Shown piece after piece: positions 26,995 to 34,637 of a DNA stretch of 64,000 nucleotides (position 1 is its first letter; each line of letters begins with the position of its first letter). A program made the position numbers and the translations under genes. The DNA comes from Bacteroidia bacterium (GTDB lineage: Bacteria > Bacteroidota > Bacteroidia > B-17B0 > Aurantibacillaceae), in contig JADLER010000240.1 of the NCBI GenBank assembly GCA_020846025.1, positions 1 through 64,000 on the forward strand, in the 5' to 3' direction. The notes below the pieces were generated by a model. The model had not been told where the DNA came from and ran no database searches. It was given only the letters and a program-made list of their open reading frames with translations.

Positions 26995-28101
26995 TTATTG
27001 TGCTTTTAATACATCTACATCAAATATTAACCAAGAATTTGGCGGAATGGTTGGAGGCATCCCATTAACACCATAGCCTAAATTAGGAGGGATAATTAAT
27101 TTTATTTTTCCACCTTGTTTAACTAAAGCGATACCTTCTTCCATTCCTGGAATTAAACGAGGACTCACACCTAATTCAAGAGGAATAGGTTGTCCGCTAT
27201 CGTATGATGACCAAAATTTTGTACCATCTAATAAATAACCTGTGCAATGAACAGGAATTTTATCGCCTGTTTTTAATTCAGGTCCATCACCAGCATTTTC
27301 AATAATATATTTTAAGCCACTTGCTGTAACTTGCGTATTAGCAAATTTTTCATTTAGAAGTTTATCGGTTTTTTCTTGAGTAGCTTTTTCTTGAGCAGCT
27401 TTTTTAGCAGCAAAATTTGCCTTTTCAGTTTCAAAGGTTTTAGCAGCATCATACGCTTCAGCCTCTTTTCCTTTTCTTAAAACAATTACATGCAAAATCG
27501 TTTGATCTATATTTGGTAAGTCATTTTGTCCTCTAGGCGTTGCTATTATTGAATCTACCACTTCAATTCCTTTAATTACATTACCAAAGATAGCGTAGCT
27601 ATAAGGTAATGGATAATCTTTATGCATTATAAAAAACTGACTTCCATTTGTATTTGGTCCACGATTAGCCATGGCTAAAATACCACGTTTGTAGCCTTGT
27701 TTAGCAATTTCATTTTCCTTGTCAAATTCATCTTCAAATGAATAACCAGGGTCGCCAGAGCCATTACCATTTGGGCAACCACCCTGAATCATAAAACCTG
27801 GAATGATACGATGAAATTTTAAACTATCGTAATATGGCTTACCATCGGCTTTAGCCTTGTTTTTAATTTTACCTTCGGCTAAGCCAATAAAATTAGCCAC
27901 TGTCATAGGTGCTAACTGAGGATAAAACTCAACATATATATTTCCACGATTTGTCTCAAATTTAGCATACAAGCCATCTCTTTGTTGAGCTAAAAATTCT
28001 TTGTCCTCCTTACTTATTTTAGCAGGCTTTGATTTTTTTTGTGCTTGAATGGTAAAGCTTATTAATGATAAGCTAGCAATAAAAACAAATAATTTTTTCA
28101 T
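26995..28101 (-). CDS. exported cyclophilin-FKBP fusion peptidyl-prolyl isomerase
   Basis: A 368-residue protein with a signal peptide ending IQAQ. A cyclophilin domain spans about 48-215: YYDSLKFHRIIPGFMIQGG with the catalytic Arg, NGSQFFIM, and YAIFGNVIKGIEVVDS. A charged helix of about 40 residues follows. An FKBP domain spans about 255-368: VHCTGYLLDGTKFWSSYDSG, LIPGMEEGIALVKQGGK and PPNLGYGVNG. Both domains catalyse proline isomerisation, here in the periplasm. It is the last gene of a run of five isomerase genes and is a paralogue of its upstream neighbour, probably by tandem duplication. Confidence 0.92.
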   Translation of the reverse strand: MKKLFVFIASLSLISFTIQAQKKSKPAKISKEDKEFLAQQRDGLYAKFETNRGNIYVEFYPQLAPMTVANFIGLAEGKIKNKAKADGKPYYDSLKFHRIIPGFMIQGGCPNGNGSGDPGYSFEDEFDKENEIAKQGYKRGILAMANRGPNTNGSQFFIMHKDYPLPYSYAIFGNVIKGIEVVDSIIATPRGQNDLPNIDQTILHVIVLRKGKEAEAYDAAKTFETEKANFAAKKAAQEKATQEKTDKLLNEKFANTQVTASGLKYIIENAGDGPELKTGDKIPVHCTGYLLDGTKFWSSYDSGQPIPLELGVSPRLIPGMEEGIALVKQGGKIKLIIPPNLGYGVNGMPPTIPPNSWLIFDVDVLKAQ

Positions 28102-28119
28102 TAAATTGTATTTTAATTT

Positions 28120-29088
28120 TTAATTAACTTTTATTAATTCTACTTCAAAAACTAAATCGCTTTTTGGAGGAATAACGCCTGGATAACCTCTTTCTCCATA
28201 AGCTAAATGATAAGGAATGTAAAAAACAGCTTTCCCATTTGGTTTCATTAATTGTAAGCCTTCTGTCCAACCTGGGATAACTTGATTTAAACCAAAGGAA
28301 ATTGGATTACCTCCAAAATTTCCATCAAATTGTTCACCATTTGTAAAAGTACCTCTGTAAAATACGGTAACATTATCACTCGCTTTAGGCGAATTACCGT
28401 TACCTTCTTTCTCTATAATATATTTTAAACCAGAAGCAGTGCTTTTACCATTTTCAAATTTTTTTAGTGCAACTGCATTTGCCTGTATTCGTGCTTCTTC
28501 TTCGGCTTTTGCTCTTGCTTCGGCTTTTGCACCAGCATTAGCTTTTTCTGTTTCAAATACTTTAGCTGCATCAAAATCTTCGGCCTCTTTTCCTTTTCTT
28601 AAAATAACTAACTTATTAATAGTATCATTACCTACGATTTTATCTACTACATCTTGTCCTTCTATCACATGGCCAAATACTGTATGTTTACCATCTAACC
28701 ATTCAGTTTTTACGTGAGTTATAAAAAACTGAGAACCATTTGTTCCAGGACCGGCATTAGCCATGCTTAAAATACCAGGCCCTGTATGTTTTAAACTATT
28801 ATCAAATTCATCAGCAAATTTATACCCTGGGTCTCCAGTTCCAGTTCCTAATGGACAACCACCTTGAATCATAAAATTAGGAATTACACGGTGAAATTTT
28901 AAACCATCATAATATGGTACACCATCGGCTTTGGCTTTGTTTTTAATTTTACCTTCTGCTAAACCAATAAAATTGGCAACCGTCATGGGTGTTTTTTGAT
29001 GTTCTAATACTAAATAAATATCGCCTTTTGATGTTTCAAATTTGGCATAAATACCATCGGCTTGTTTGCTTAAAAATTCTGTGCTCAT
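28120..29088 (-). CDS. cyclophilin-FKBP fusion peptidyl-prolyl isomerase without signal peptide
   Basis: A 322-residue protein with the same two-domain order as the next gene downstream. The cyclophilin part has LKFHRVIPNFMIQGGCPLG, NGSQFFITHVKTEWLDGKH and TVFGHVIEGQDVVDKI. The linker is an Ala/Glu-rich helix. The FKBP part has VFYRGTFTNGEQFDGNFGG, QVIPGWTEGLQLM and YHLAYGERGYPGVIPP. There is no signal sequence from the ATG at 29088, so it is probably cytoplasmic; the frame extends to a TTG at 29100, which would not add one. It sits 25 bases after the upstream FKBP lipoprotein gene. Confidence 0.9.
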   Translation of the reverse strand: MSTEFLSKQADGIYAKFETSKGDIYLVLEHQKTPMTVANFIGLAEGKIKNKAKADGVPYYDGLKFHRVIPNFMIQGGCPLGTGTGDPGYKFADEFDNSLKHTGPGILSMANAGPGTNGSQFFITHVKTEWLDGKHTVFGHVIEGQDVVDKIVGNDTINKLVILRKGKEAEDFDAAKVFETEKANAGAKAEARAKAEEEARIQANAVALKKFENGKSTASGLKYIIEKEGNGNSPKASDNVTVFYRGTFTNGEQFDGNFGGNPISFGLNQVIPGWTEGLQLMKPNGKAVFYIPYHLAYGERGYPGVIPPKSDLVFEVELIKVN

Positions 29089-29113
29089 TTTTTCTATCAA
29101 TAATATCTTTTAT

Positions 29114-30028
29114 TTACTGTGCAGCAGGTGCTGGTTTAAAATCAATTAATTCTACATCAAATACTACAGTAGAAAATGGAGGTATTTTATCTCCAGCACC
29201 TCTAGCTCCCCAACCTAAACTTGATGGAATAATTAATTTTGCTTTGCTACCTTTAGTCATTAATTGTAAGCCTTCCGTCCAACCTGGTATTACTTGTGTT
29301 AGAGAAAATGTTGCAGGCTCACCTCTTTGTACAGAGCTGTCAAAAGGCTCGGTACCATTTAATACTGTTCCTGTATAATGTACGGTTACTTCATCTGTCA
29401 TTCCAGGATGCGCTGTTCCTTTTCCTTTTTGAGTCTCAATAAATATTAATCCGCTAGCAGTAGGAGTTACCGTAATATTATTTGCTTTAAGATATGCTTC
29501 TAATTCTACGCCTTCGTTTTTTTCGCGATTAGCCATCTCTTCTTCCTGTTTCTTTTGATTTGCGTCTAACTCTTTTTTAGTTATAATGTCTAATAAAGTT
29601 ACAGTAATTTGAAGTTTATCTCCTGGTTTTACAAAAGGTGGTAAAGCCTCCATACGATTAGTACGCAAAAAGAAAGAATCTGCACTAATAATAAAAGCAG
29701 CGCTATCTTTTTTACTCATTAAAGTAAGAGCATCTTCTAAACTTCCACTAAATGATGATTTTGGCAATACGTATCTTACAATACCAGTACCATCTTGAGA
29801 TTGCAAACGTGAATCAAACAATACTGAATCTTTTGGTGTACCCTTTAAAGTATATACAATTCGCATGCTAATACCATCTCCAATTTGTGCATTTTGACCA
29901 GTTGAATCAGTAAAAAACTGATAATATAAGCCATTATCTGCCTTGGTAAATCCATCGTATTCCGATTTGTTACATGAAAAAAGTCCTAACATAAGAGTAG
30001 AACCTAATAGTAAATTTAATTTAGTCAT
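29114..30028 (-). CDS. FKBP-type peptidyl-prolyl isomerase lipoprotein
   Basis: A 304-residue protein with lipobox LGLFSC. The C-terminal FKBP domain (about 200-304) has VHYTGTVLNGTEPFDSSVQR, TQVIPGWTEGLQLMTKGSKA and SSLGWGARGAGDKIPP, all normal for active FKBP. The N-terminal half resembles a second, degraded FKBP-like fold (SMRIVYTLKGTPKDSVLFDS, PPFVKPGDKLQITVTLLDI). It would sit on the periplasmic side of a membrane as a chaperone-isomerase. It starts 6 bases after the preceding isomerase gene, so cotranscription is almost certain. Confidence 0.88.
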   Translation of the reverse strand: MTKLNLLLGSTLMLGLFSCNKSEYDGFTKADNGLYYQFFTDSTGQNAQIGDGISMRIVYTLKGTPKDSVLFDSRLQSQDGTGIVRYVLPKSSFSGSLEDALTLMSKKDSAAFIISADSFFLRTNRMEALPPFVKPGDKLQITVTLLDIITKKELDANQKKQEEEMANREKNEGVELEAYLKANNITVTPTASGLIFIETQKGKGTAHPGMTDEVTVHYTGTVLNGTEPFDSSVQRGEPATFSLTQVIPGWTEGLQLMTKGSKAKLIIPSSLGWGARGAGDKIPPFSTVVFDVELIDFKPAPAAQ

Positions 30029-30034
30029 TTTGTT

Positions 30035-30916
30035 TTATTGTATATCTGTTATTTTTAAGTTATAAAGTATTGGTGTGTATGGTTGTACTGAACCATTACT
30101 ACTCCCGTGTTCACCAAAAGCCATCCGCGAAGGTAATATTATTTTTGCATTTTCACCTTTTTTTAAGAAAGCAATAACAATATTTAACCCTTGTATAAGT
30201 TGGTCGGGGGTACCATAAATAAACTCCATTTTTTGTGGCTGTTTATCGAGTGGCCTTCCATCTAAAAAGAACCCTTGAAATTCTATTGATACTTTATTAC
30301 CTTTAATTATTGGCGCATTATTAGTTATTGTTTTTTCAAGTATATAAATCCCATTTGCATCAGCCTTTACATTTGGATAATTATTAGTTAAATAACTATC
30401 TATTCGTTGCAATTCTTGTAGTTCGGTATCTTCACGTTCTACACTTTCAGCGGTTTGTTGCATAGCCTGATATTCAGCAACTGAAATTATTTGTGAAAGT
30501 TTTACATCAACTTTTGTTAAAGTATCATGTATACAAAAGTTAGGAACAATTGTGTCAAAAAATACTTTAAAGAATGTTTTAGTTGGCATCATAAAACTAA
30601 CACTATCCCCTTCAACCATATTTTTGAAATAAGCTAGACAGCTAGCTTTTAATTCTGTATTATTTAATTGAACATACAAGCCATTGGGAGAATCGTGCCC
30701 TGTATCCCAAAAAACAGAATCGTTTTGAGTGCGCATAACGGCATCTAATACTACTACATGATCGTTAGTTGGATTTTCAGAGCCATCACCAATGGCAATA
30801 AGTTTATAATAAAACCCATTAGCATGTATGCTATAACCATCTTTAAATTGATTTTTTTGTTTGCATGCATAAGATAAAAATATCATTATAAAAAGAATAA
30901 AAATCTTCTTATACAT
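30035..30916 (-). CDS. FKBP-like lipoprotein
   Basis: About 293 residues from the ATG at 30916. The frame extends 10 codons to a TTG, but the compact signal MYKKIFILFIMIFLSYAC favours the ATG. It shares the plan of the downstream FKBP lipoprotein: a degraded N-terminal FKBP-like half (NDHVVVLDAVMRTQNDSVFW) and a C-terminal FKBP domain (VSIEFQGFFLDGRPLDK, LIQGLNIVIAFLKKGENAKI, PSRMAFGEHGSSNG). Several active-site aromatic residues differ from canonical FKBPs, so isomerase activity may be weak or lost. It is in the middle of the tatA-PPIase run. Confidence 0.82.
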   Translation of the reverse strand: MYKKIFILFIMIFLSYACKQKNQFKDGYSIHANGFYYKLIAIGDGSENPTNDHVVVLDAVMRTQNDSVFWDTGHDSPNGLYVQLNNTELKASCLAYFKNMVEGDSVSFMMPTKTFFKVFFDTIVPNFCIHDTLTKVDVKLSQIISVAEYQAMQQTAESVEREDTELQELQRIDSYLTNNYPNVKADANGIYILEKTITNNAPIIKGNKVSIEFQGFFLDGRPLDKQPQKMEFIYGTPDQLIQGLNIVIAFLKKGENAKIILPSRMAFGEHGSSNGSVQPYTPILYNLKITDIQ

Positions 30917-30956
30917 TCTAATAGTATGGTAATTGTATTTTATCAAACTATTAAAA

Positions 30957-31508
30957 TTAATGTTTTACCGAAAGAATTTCAACTTCATAAAGTATAGGCG
31001 ATTGAGGAGGGATTTTTTTTGAGTCGCCAAGTAACCCATGGGCTAATTGTGATGGGATTAAAATAAATGCCTTATCTCCATCTTTTAAGTATAACATTGC
31101 TTTATGTAAGCCACTTTCAATATCTTCCATACCTACTTTAAACTCTTTTGGGCCATCTTTTTGGGAAGAATAACATACAGTGCCATCTAATAAAGACACT
31201 TTATAATTCATTTTTACAATATCATCTGTTTTTATCGAATCGCCTTTTACAGATGGTTTATAAACGTAATAACGAATGCCTTCTGATGTTTTCACAAATG
31301 GCATTTGATGTGATTTTTGAAAATAATCCATCTCGTCACTTTCTTTTATCACCACTTTTTTATTGGCCTCTATAAACTGTTTTTTTACTTTGGTTTCATT
31401 AAAAACTTTTTGTTCGGGCTTTGTAGAAGATTGGCATGCCAGCATGTTTAAACAAACTAACACCACAATGACACGAAAAAACACAATAGATTTATTTAGA
31501 TTTATCAT
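30957..31508 (-). CDS. FKBP-type isomerase lipoprotein, GldI-like
   Basis: A 183-residue lipoprotein (lipobox NMLAC). The single FKBP domain has IVKMNYKVSLLDGTVCYSS, MEDIESGLHKAMLYLKDGDK and PSQLAHGLLGDSKKIPPQ. Size and sequence pattern resemble GldI, the lipoprotein isomerase needed for gliding in Flavobacterium. That match is from memory of the family, so I give no symbol. Its start overlaps the end of tatA by 17 bases, pointing to translational coupling. Confidence 0.8.
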   Translation of the reverse strand: MINLNKSIVFFRVIVVLVCLNMLACQSSTKPEQKVFNETKVKKQFIEANKKVVIKESDEMDYFQKSHQMPFVKTSEGIRYYVYKPSVKGDSIKTDDIVKMNYKVSLLDGTVCYSSQKDGPKEFKVGMEDIESGLHKAMLYLKDGDKAFILIPSQLAHGLLGDSKKIPPQSPILYEVEILSVKH

Positions 31509-31758
31509 CGGTTAATTTGTCCACTTCTTTTTTTACTTCTTGAATGTGTTCGTTAATGGTTTGCGTAATTCCCCCTGTATTTTTCATTACATCGCGCTGC
31601 ACACCATCGGCGGCATCTTTAAACTCTCTAATGCCCTTACCAAGCGCACGAGCAATATTTGGAACACCTTTGCCACCAAATAATAAAAGTATAACAATGA
31701 GAATAAGAATTACCTCGCTACCACCAAGATTTAAGAATAAAACAAAAAGTGCATTCAT
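31492..31758 (-). CDS. tatA: Sec-independent protein translocase TatA
   Basis: An 88-residue protein: one N-terminal membrane helix (LGGSEVILILIVILLLFGG), the hinge and amphipathic helix (KGVPNIARALGKGIREFKDA), then a polar coiled tail. This is the TatA/E pattern; TatA forms the pore for folded, twin-arginine substrates. The frame extends to a TTG at 31773, but a -7 box sits at 31763-31770, so the ATG at 31758 is the likely start. It heads the isomerase operon and overlaps the GldI-like gene by 17 bases. No tatC is nearby. Confidence 0.92.
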   Translation of the reverse strand: MNALFVLFLNLGGSEVILILIVILLLFGGKGVPNIARALGKGIREFKDAADGVQRDVMKNTGGITQTINEHIQEVKKEVDKLTDDKSK

Positions 31759-31762
31759 GTTA

Positions 31763-31770
31763 CAAACATA
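31763..31770 (-). promoter_or_regulatory. -7 box of the tatA-PPIase operon, 4 bases from ATG
   Basis: Minus strand TATGTTTG, a full match to TAnnTTTG, ends exactly 4 bases before the tatA ATG at 31758. No -33 TTTG is obvious. The spacing suggests a leaderless or nearly leaderless mRNA. Confidence 0.5.
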
Positions 31771-31853
31771 CAAAATATGTTAGTAATAATTGTAGCCCTT
31801 CGTATTTGTCAAAATTAATTTTAGGATTTATTTCAATAAGCCCTTTCAATATG

Positions 31854-31861
31854 TATCTTTG
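31854..31861 (+). promoter_or_regulatory. -7 box of smpB
   Basis: TATCTTTG, a full consensus match, ends 20 bases before the TTG start codon of smpB and supports that start, because no ATG or GTG lies between. Confidence 0.6.
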
Positions 31862-31881
31862 AACGCGTTAAATTATACCAC

Positions 31882-32340
31882 TTGAAATCCAATATACAAC
31901 AAAAAGTATCCATAAAAAATCGAAGAGCGAGCTTTGATTATAGCTTTATTGAAAAATATATTGCGGGTATTGTATTAGTTGGCACCGAGATAAAAGCCAT
32001 CCGCGAAGGAAAAGCCTCTTTAGTAGATAGCTATTGTTTTTTTAAAAACGACGAATTATTTATTAAAAATTTGAATATTAGTCATTATACCGAAGGGAAC
32101 GTATATAACCACGAGCCAACCAGAGAACGAAAATTATTATTAAACAGACAAGAATTAATAAAAATTAAGAAAAAACTGACTGATAAAGGCATAACAATTG
32201 TACCAACCTTGTTGTTTACTTCGGATAGTGGCTATGCCAAACTAGAAATAGCCTTAGCAAAAGGTAAAAAACTATATGATAAAAGAGAAGATTTGAAAAC
32301 CAAGGACTTAAATAGAGAAATGAATCGTAAATTCAAGTAA
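31882..32340 (+). CDS. smpB: SsrA-binding protein SmpB
   Basis: A 152-residue protein with the family hallmarks VLVGTEIKAIREGKASLVDS, NHEPTRERKLLLNRQE and LEIALAKGKKLYDKRE. The basic C-terminal tail follows. SmpB binds tmRNA and delivers it to stalled ribosomes. The start is a TTG at 31882: it gives the normal N-terminus (a few residues, then IKNRRASFDY), and the promoter box just upstream leaves no other start. The ssrA gene itself was not found in this window. Confidence 0.95.
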   Translation: MKSNIQQKVSIKNRRASFDYSFIEKYIAGIVLVGTEIKAIREGKASLVDSYCFFKNDELFIKNLNISHYTEGNVYNHEPTRERKLLLNRQELIKIKKKLTDKGITIVPTLLFTSDSGYAKLEIALAKGKKLYDKREDLKTKDLNREMNRKFK

Positions 32341-32377
32341 TTTTTTGTTAATTTTAATTCCATTAAACCCATAAACT

Positions 32378-32797
32378 ATGAACAAAATATTTTTTCTAGC
32401 GGCAATTTTAAGTTTGAGTTGTAGTTCTTGTAAATCAAAAAAAGAAACTACCACAACATCAGCTACTAATAATAATAGTAATAGCACTACTACAAGTGCT
32501 CCGAGCGAAAAACCACTCACCTATCGTTTAGTGGTTTCATTTATTAGTAAAGGTGGTGGTCCAGACCACCAAAAATTGGAAGCCTTTTTAAATTTTGTGA
32601 AGTCGCATCCTAAGAATCCTGTTTATGAAACATTCCTTTGGGGAAGAGAAGGAGAATCAGACATGTGTTTTCAACTTACTGAATTTAAAACAGATAAGGA
32701 AAAATCAGACTTTGTAAACGAAATAAAAAAGATTTCAGGTGGAAGCGATATGATGCTAATAAATGAAAATACAGAATATAAGAAGAAAGGAAAATAA
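32378..32797 (+). CDS. hypothetical lipoprotein
   Basis: A 139-residue protein with a signal and lipobox LSCSSC, a Thr/Ser/Asn-rich linker (residues 25-48), then a small alpha/beta domain (TYRLVVSFISKGGGPDHQKL, FKTDKEKSDFVNEIKKI). The pattern resembles a compact ferredoxin-like fold, but no catalytic residues stand out. I do not recognise the family. It is 37 bases after smpB and ends before the palindromic terminator at 32881. Confidence 0.72.
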   Translation: MNKIFFLAAILSLSCSSCKSKKETTTTSATNNNSNSTTTSAPSEKPLTYRLVVSFISKGGGPDHQKLEAFLNFVKSHPKNPVYETFLWGREGESDMCFQLTEFKTDKEKSDFVNEIKKISGGSDMMLINENTEYKKKGK

Positions 32798-32880
32798 TGC
32801 AGTATTTTATGAATTTTAGAGATGATAAGTCTTTAAAATTTATCAACAAATAGTTTAAAATTTATCGTCAAATTATAAAA

Positions 32881-32908
32881 ATCGAGCCAAAAATGGCTCG
32901 ATTTTTTC
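32881..32908 (+). terminator. perfect palindrome: terminator of the lipoprotein gene and possible pckA operator
   Basis: A perfect 9-bp stem ATCGAGCCA / TGGCTCGAT closes an AAAA loop and is followed by TTTTT. It serves as a terminator for the upstream gene. It also occupies the -33 region of the pckA promoter and could bind a dimeric regulator. Confidence 0.75.
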
Positions 32909-32909
32909 G

Positions 32910-32917
32910 TATTTTTG
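32910..32917 (+). promoter_or_regulatory. -7 box of pckA
   Basis: TATTTTTG, full consensus, 34 bases before the pckA ATG and 7 bases after the palindrome at 32881-32902. Confidence 0.65.
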
Positions 32918-32951
32918 CAGTCTATTAAATTATAAACCTAATTTTAAAAAT

Positions 32952-34565
32952 ATGAACGAAATTGGATTAAAAGCACAAGATGCTTCAGTTGCACAATTAG
33001 GCCTTGCACATGTAGAAATGGCTTATTGGAATTTGAATCCTTCTGAACTTGTAGAAGAAACTATAATGAGAGGGCAAGGAACTTTAACAGATGTTGGGGC
33101 ATTGGCTGTTGATACTGGAGAATTTACCGGACGTTCACCAAAAGATAAATTTGTAGTGTATGACGAAAACACTAAAGATAGTGTGTGGTGGGGTGATGTA
33201 AATAATCGTTTTGAAGCTGATAAATTTGATGCGCTTCATAACCGAATGTTAGCTTATCTTAGCGGAAAAGAAATTTGGGTGCGTGATGCTTATGCTTGTG
33301 CCGATCCTCAATTCAGAATTAATATTCGTGTAGTGAATGAATATCCATGGAGTAACTTATTTTCTTACAATTTATTTTTACGCCCAACTGCCGATGAAAT
33401 TAAAACATTTAAGCACGATTGGGTAATTATAAATGCTCCAGGTTTTATGGCCGATCCAAAAATAGATGGAACCCGCCAACACAACTTTGCTATTATTAAC
33501 TTTACTAAAAAAACCATTTTAATAGGTGGTACTGCATACACTGGCGAAATTAAAAAATCAATTTTTGCTGTTTTAAACTACATCTTACCTCACGAAAAGA
33601 AAGTACTTTCTATGCACTGTTCGGCTAATATTGGTAAAAATGGCGACACAGCTATCTTTTTTGGTTTATCAGGTACTGGAAAAACAACATTATCAGCCGA
33701 TCCGAACCGTAAATTAATTGGTGATGATGAGCATGGATGGTCAGAAAAATCAGTATTTAACTTTGAAGGTGGATGTTATGCAAAATGTGTAAATCTTTCT
33801 GCTGAAAAAGAGCCTCAAATTTTTAATGCGATTAAGTTTGGCTCTTTATTAGAAAACATAAACTGTTACGAAGGAACCACTACAGTAAATTATGATGATA
33901 TTTCTCGTACAGAAAACACACGCGTAAGTTATCCTTCTAACTATATTGATAATGCAGTTACACCAGCTGTGGGCGATATCCCTAAAAACATCTTCTTTTT
34001 AACTTGCGATGCGTTTGGTGTTTTACCTCCTATATCTAAGTTAACTACCGGGCAAGCAATGTATCATTTTATCTCTGGATATAAAGCTAAAGTTGCAGGA
34101 ACAGAAATGGGAATTACTGAGCCAACTACTACATTCTCTGCTTGTTTTGGTAAAGCTTTTTTACCATTACACCCTACAAAATATGCTGAATTATTAGGAG
34201 AAAAACTTAAAAAACATAATGTTAATGTTTGGTTACTAAATACAGGCTGGGTTGGCGGAAGCTACGGAGTTGGTAGTCGTATTAAATTATCATATACTCG
34301 TGCATTAATTACTGCAGCTCTTAGTGGCGAATTAGATAAAGTAGAATATGGTGAAACACCTTATTTTGGCTTAAATTTCCCAAAAGCATGTGCAGGTGTA
34401 CCAACTGAGATTTTAGAACCTAAATCAGCATGGGCTGATAAAAATGATTATGATAAAAAAGCTCAAAATTTAGCAGGGCAGTTCACTAAAAATTTTGAAC
34501 AATATGCTTCAGCAGCTAATGATGAGATTTTATCAGCAGCACCAAAAGTTGCAGCTAAGGCATAA
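32952..34565 (+). CDS. pckA: phosphoenolpyruvate carboxykinase (ATP)
   Basis: A 537-residue protein of normal length. It has TGEFTGRSPKDKFVV for oxaloacetate binding, MHCSANIGKNGDTAIFFG, the kinase P-loop GLSGTGKTTLSADP near residue 236, the metal-binding LIGDDEHGW, and YTGEIKKSIF and NTGWVGGSYGVGSRIKL in the C-terminal domain. It converts oxaloacetate and ATP to PEP and CO2 in gluconeogenesis, or runs in reverse. The gene is monocistronic: its own promoter lies upstream and a strong terminator at 34585-34624. The palindrome over the promoter suggests regulation. Confidence 0.98.
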   Translation: MNEIGLKAQDASVAQLGLAHVEMAYWNLNPSELVEETIMRGQGTLTDVGALAVDTGEFTGRSPKDKFVVYDENTKDSVWWGDVNNRFEADKFDALHNRMLAYLSGKEIWVRDAYACADPQFRINIRVVNEYPWSNLFSYNLFLRPTADEIKTFKHDWVIINAPGFMADPKIDGTRQHNFAIINFTKKTILIGGTAYTGEIKKSIFAVLNYILPHEKKVLSMHCSANIGKNGDTAIFFGLSGTGKTTLSADPNRKLIGDDEHGWSEKSVFNFEGGCYAKCVNLSAEKEPQIFNAIKFGSLLENINCYEGTTTVNYDDISRTENTRVSYPSNYIDNAVTPAVGDIPKNIFFLTCDAFGVLPPISKLTTGQAMYHFISGYKAKVAGTEMGITEPTTTFSACFGKAFLPLHPTKYAELLGEKLKKHNVNVWLLNTGWVGGSYGVGSRIKLSYTRALITAALSGELDKVEYGETPYFGLNFPKACAGVPTEILEPKSAWADKNDYDKKAQNLAGQFTKNFEQYASAANDEILSAAPKVAAKA

Positions 34566-34584
34566 TATTTATTCATATACTTTT

Positions 34585-34624
34585 AAAAAAACACCTCTAT
34601 ACGATTAGATAGAGGTGTTTTTTA
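34585..34624. terminator. bidirectional terminator between pckA and the GH18 gene
   Basis: A near-perfect stem AACACCTCTAT / ATAGAGGTGTT with an 8-base loop, flanked by an A run on the left and a T run on the right. The flanks allow termination of both converging genes. Confidence 0.85.
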
Positions 34625-34637
34625 TTTGAATATTATC

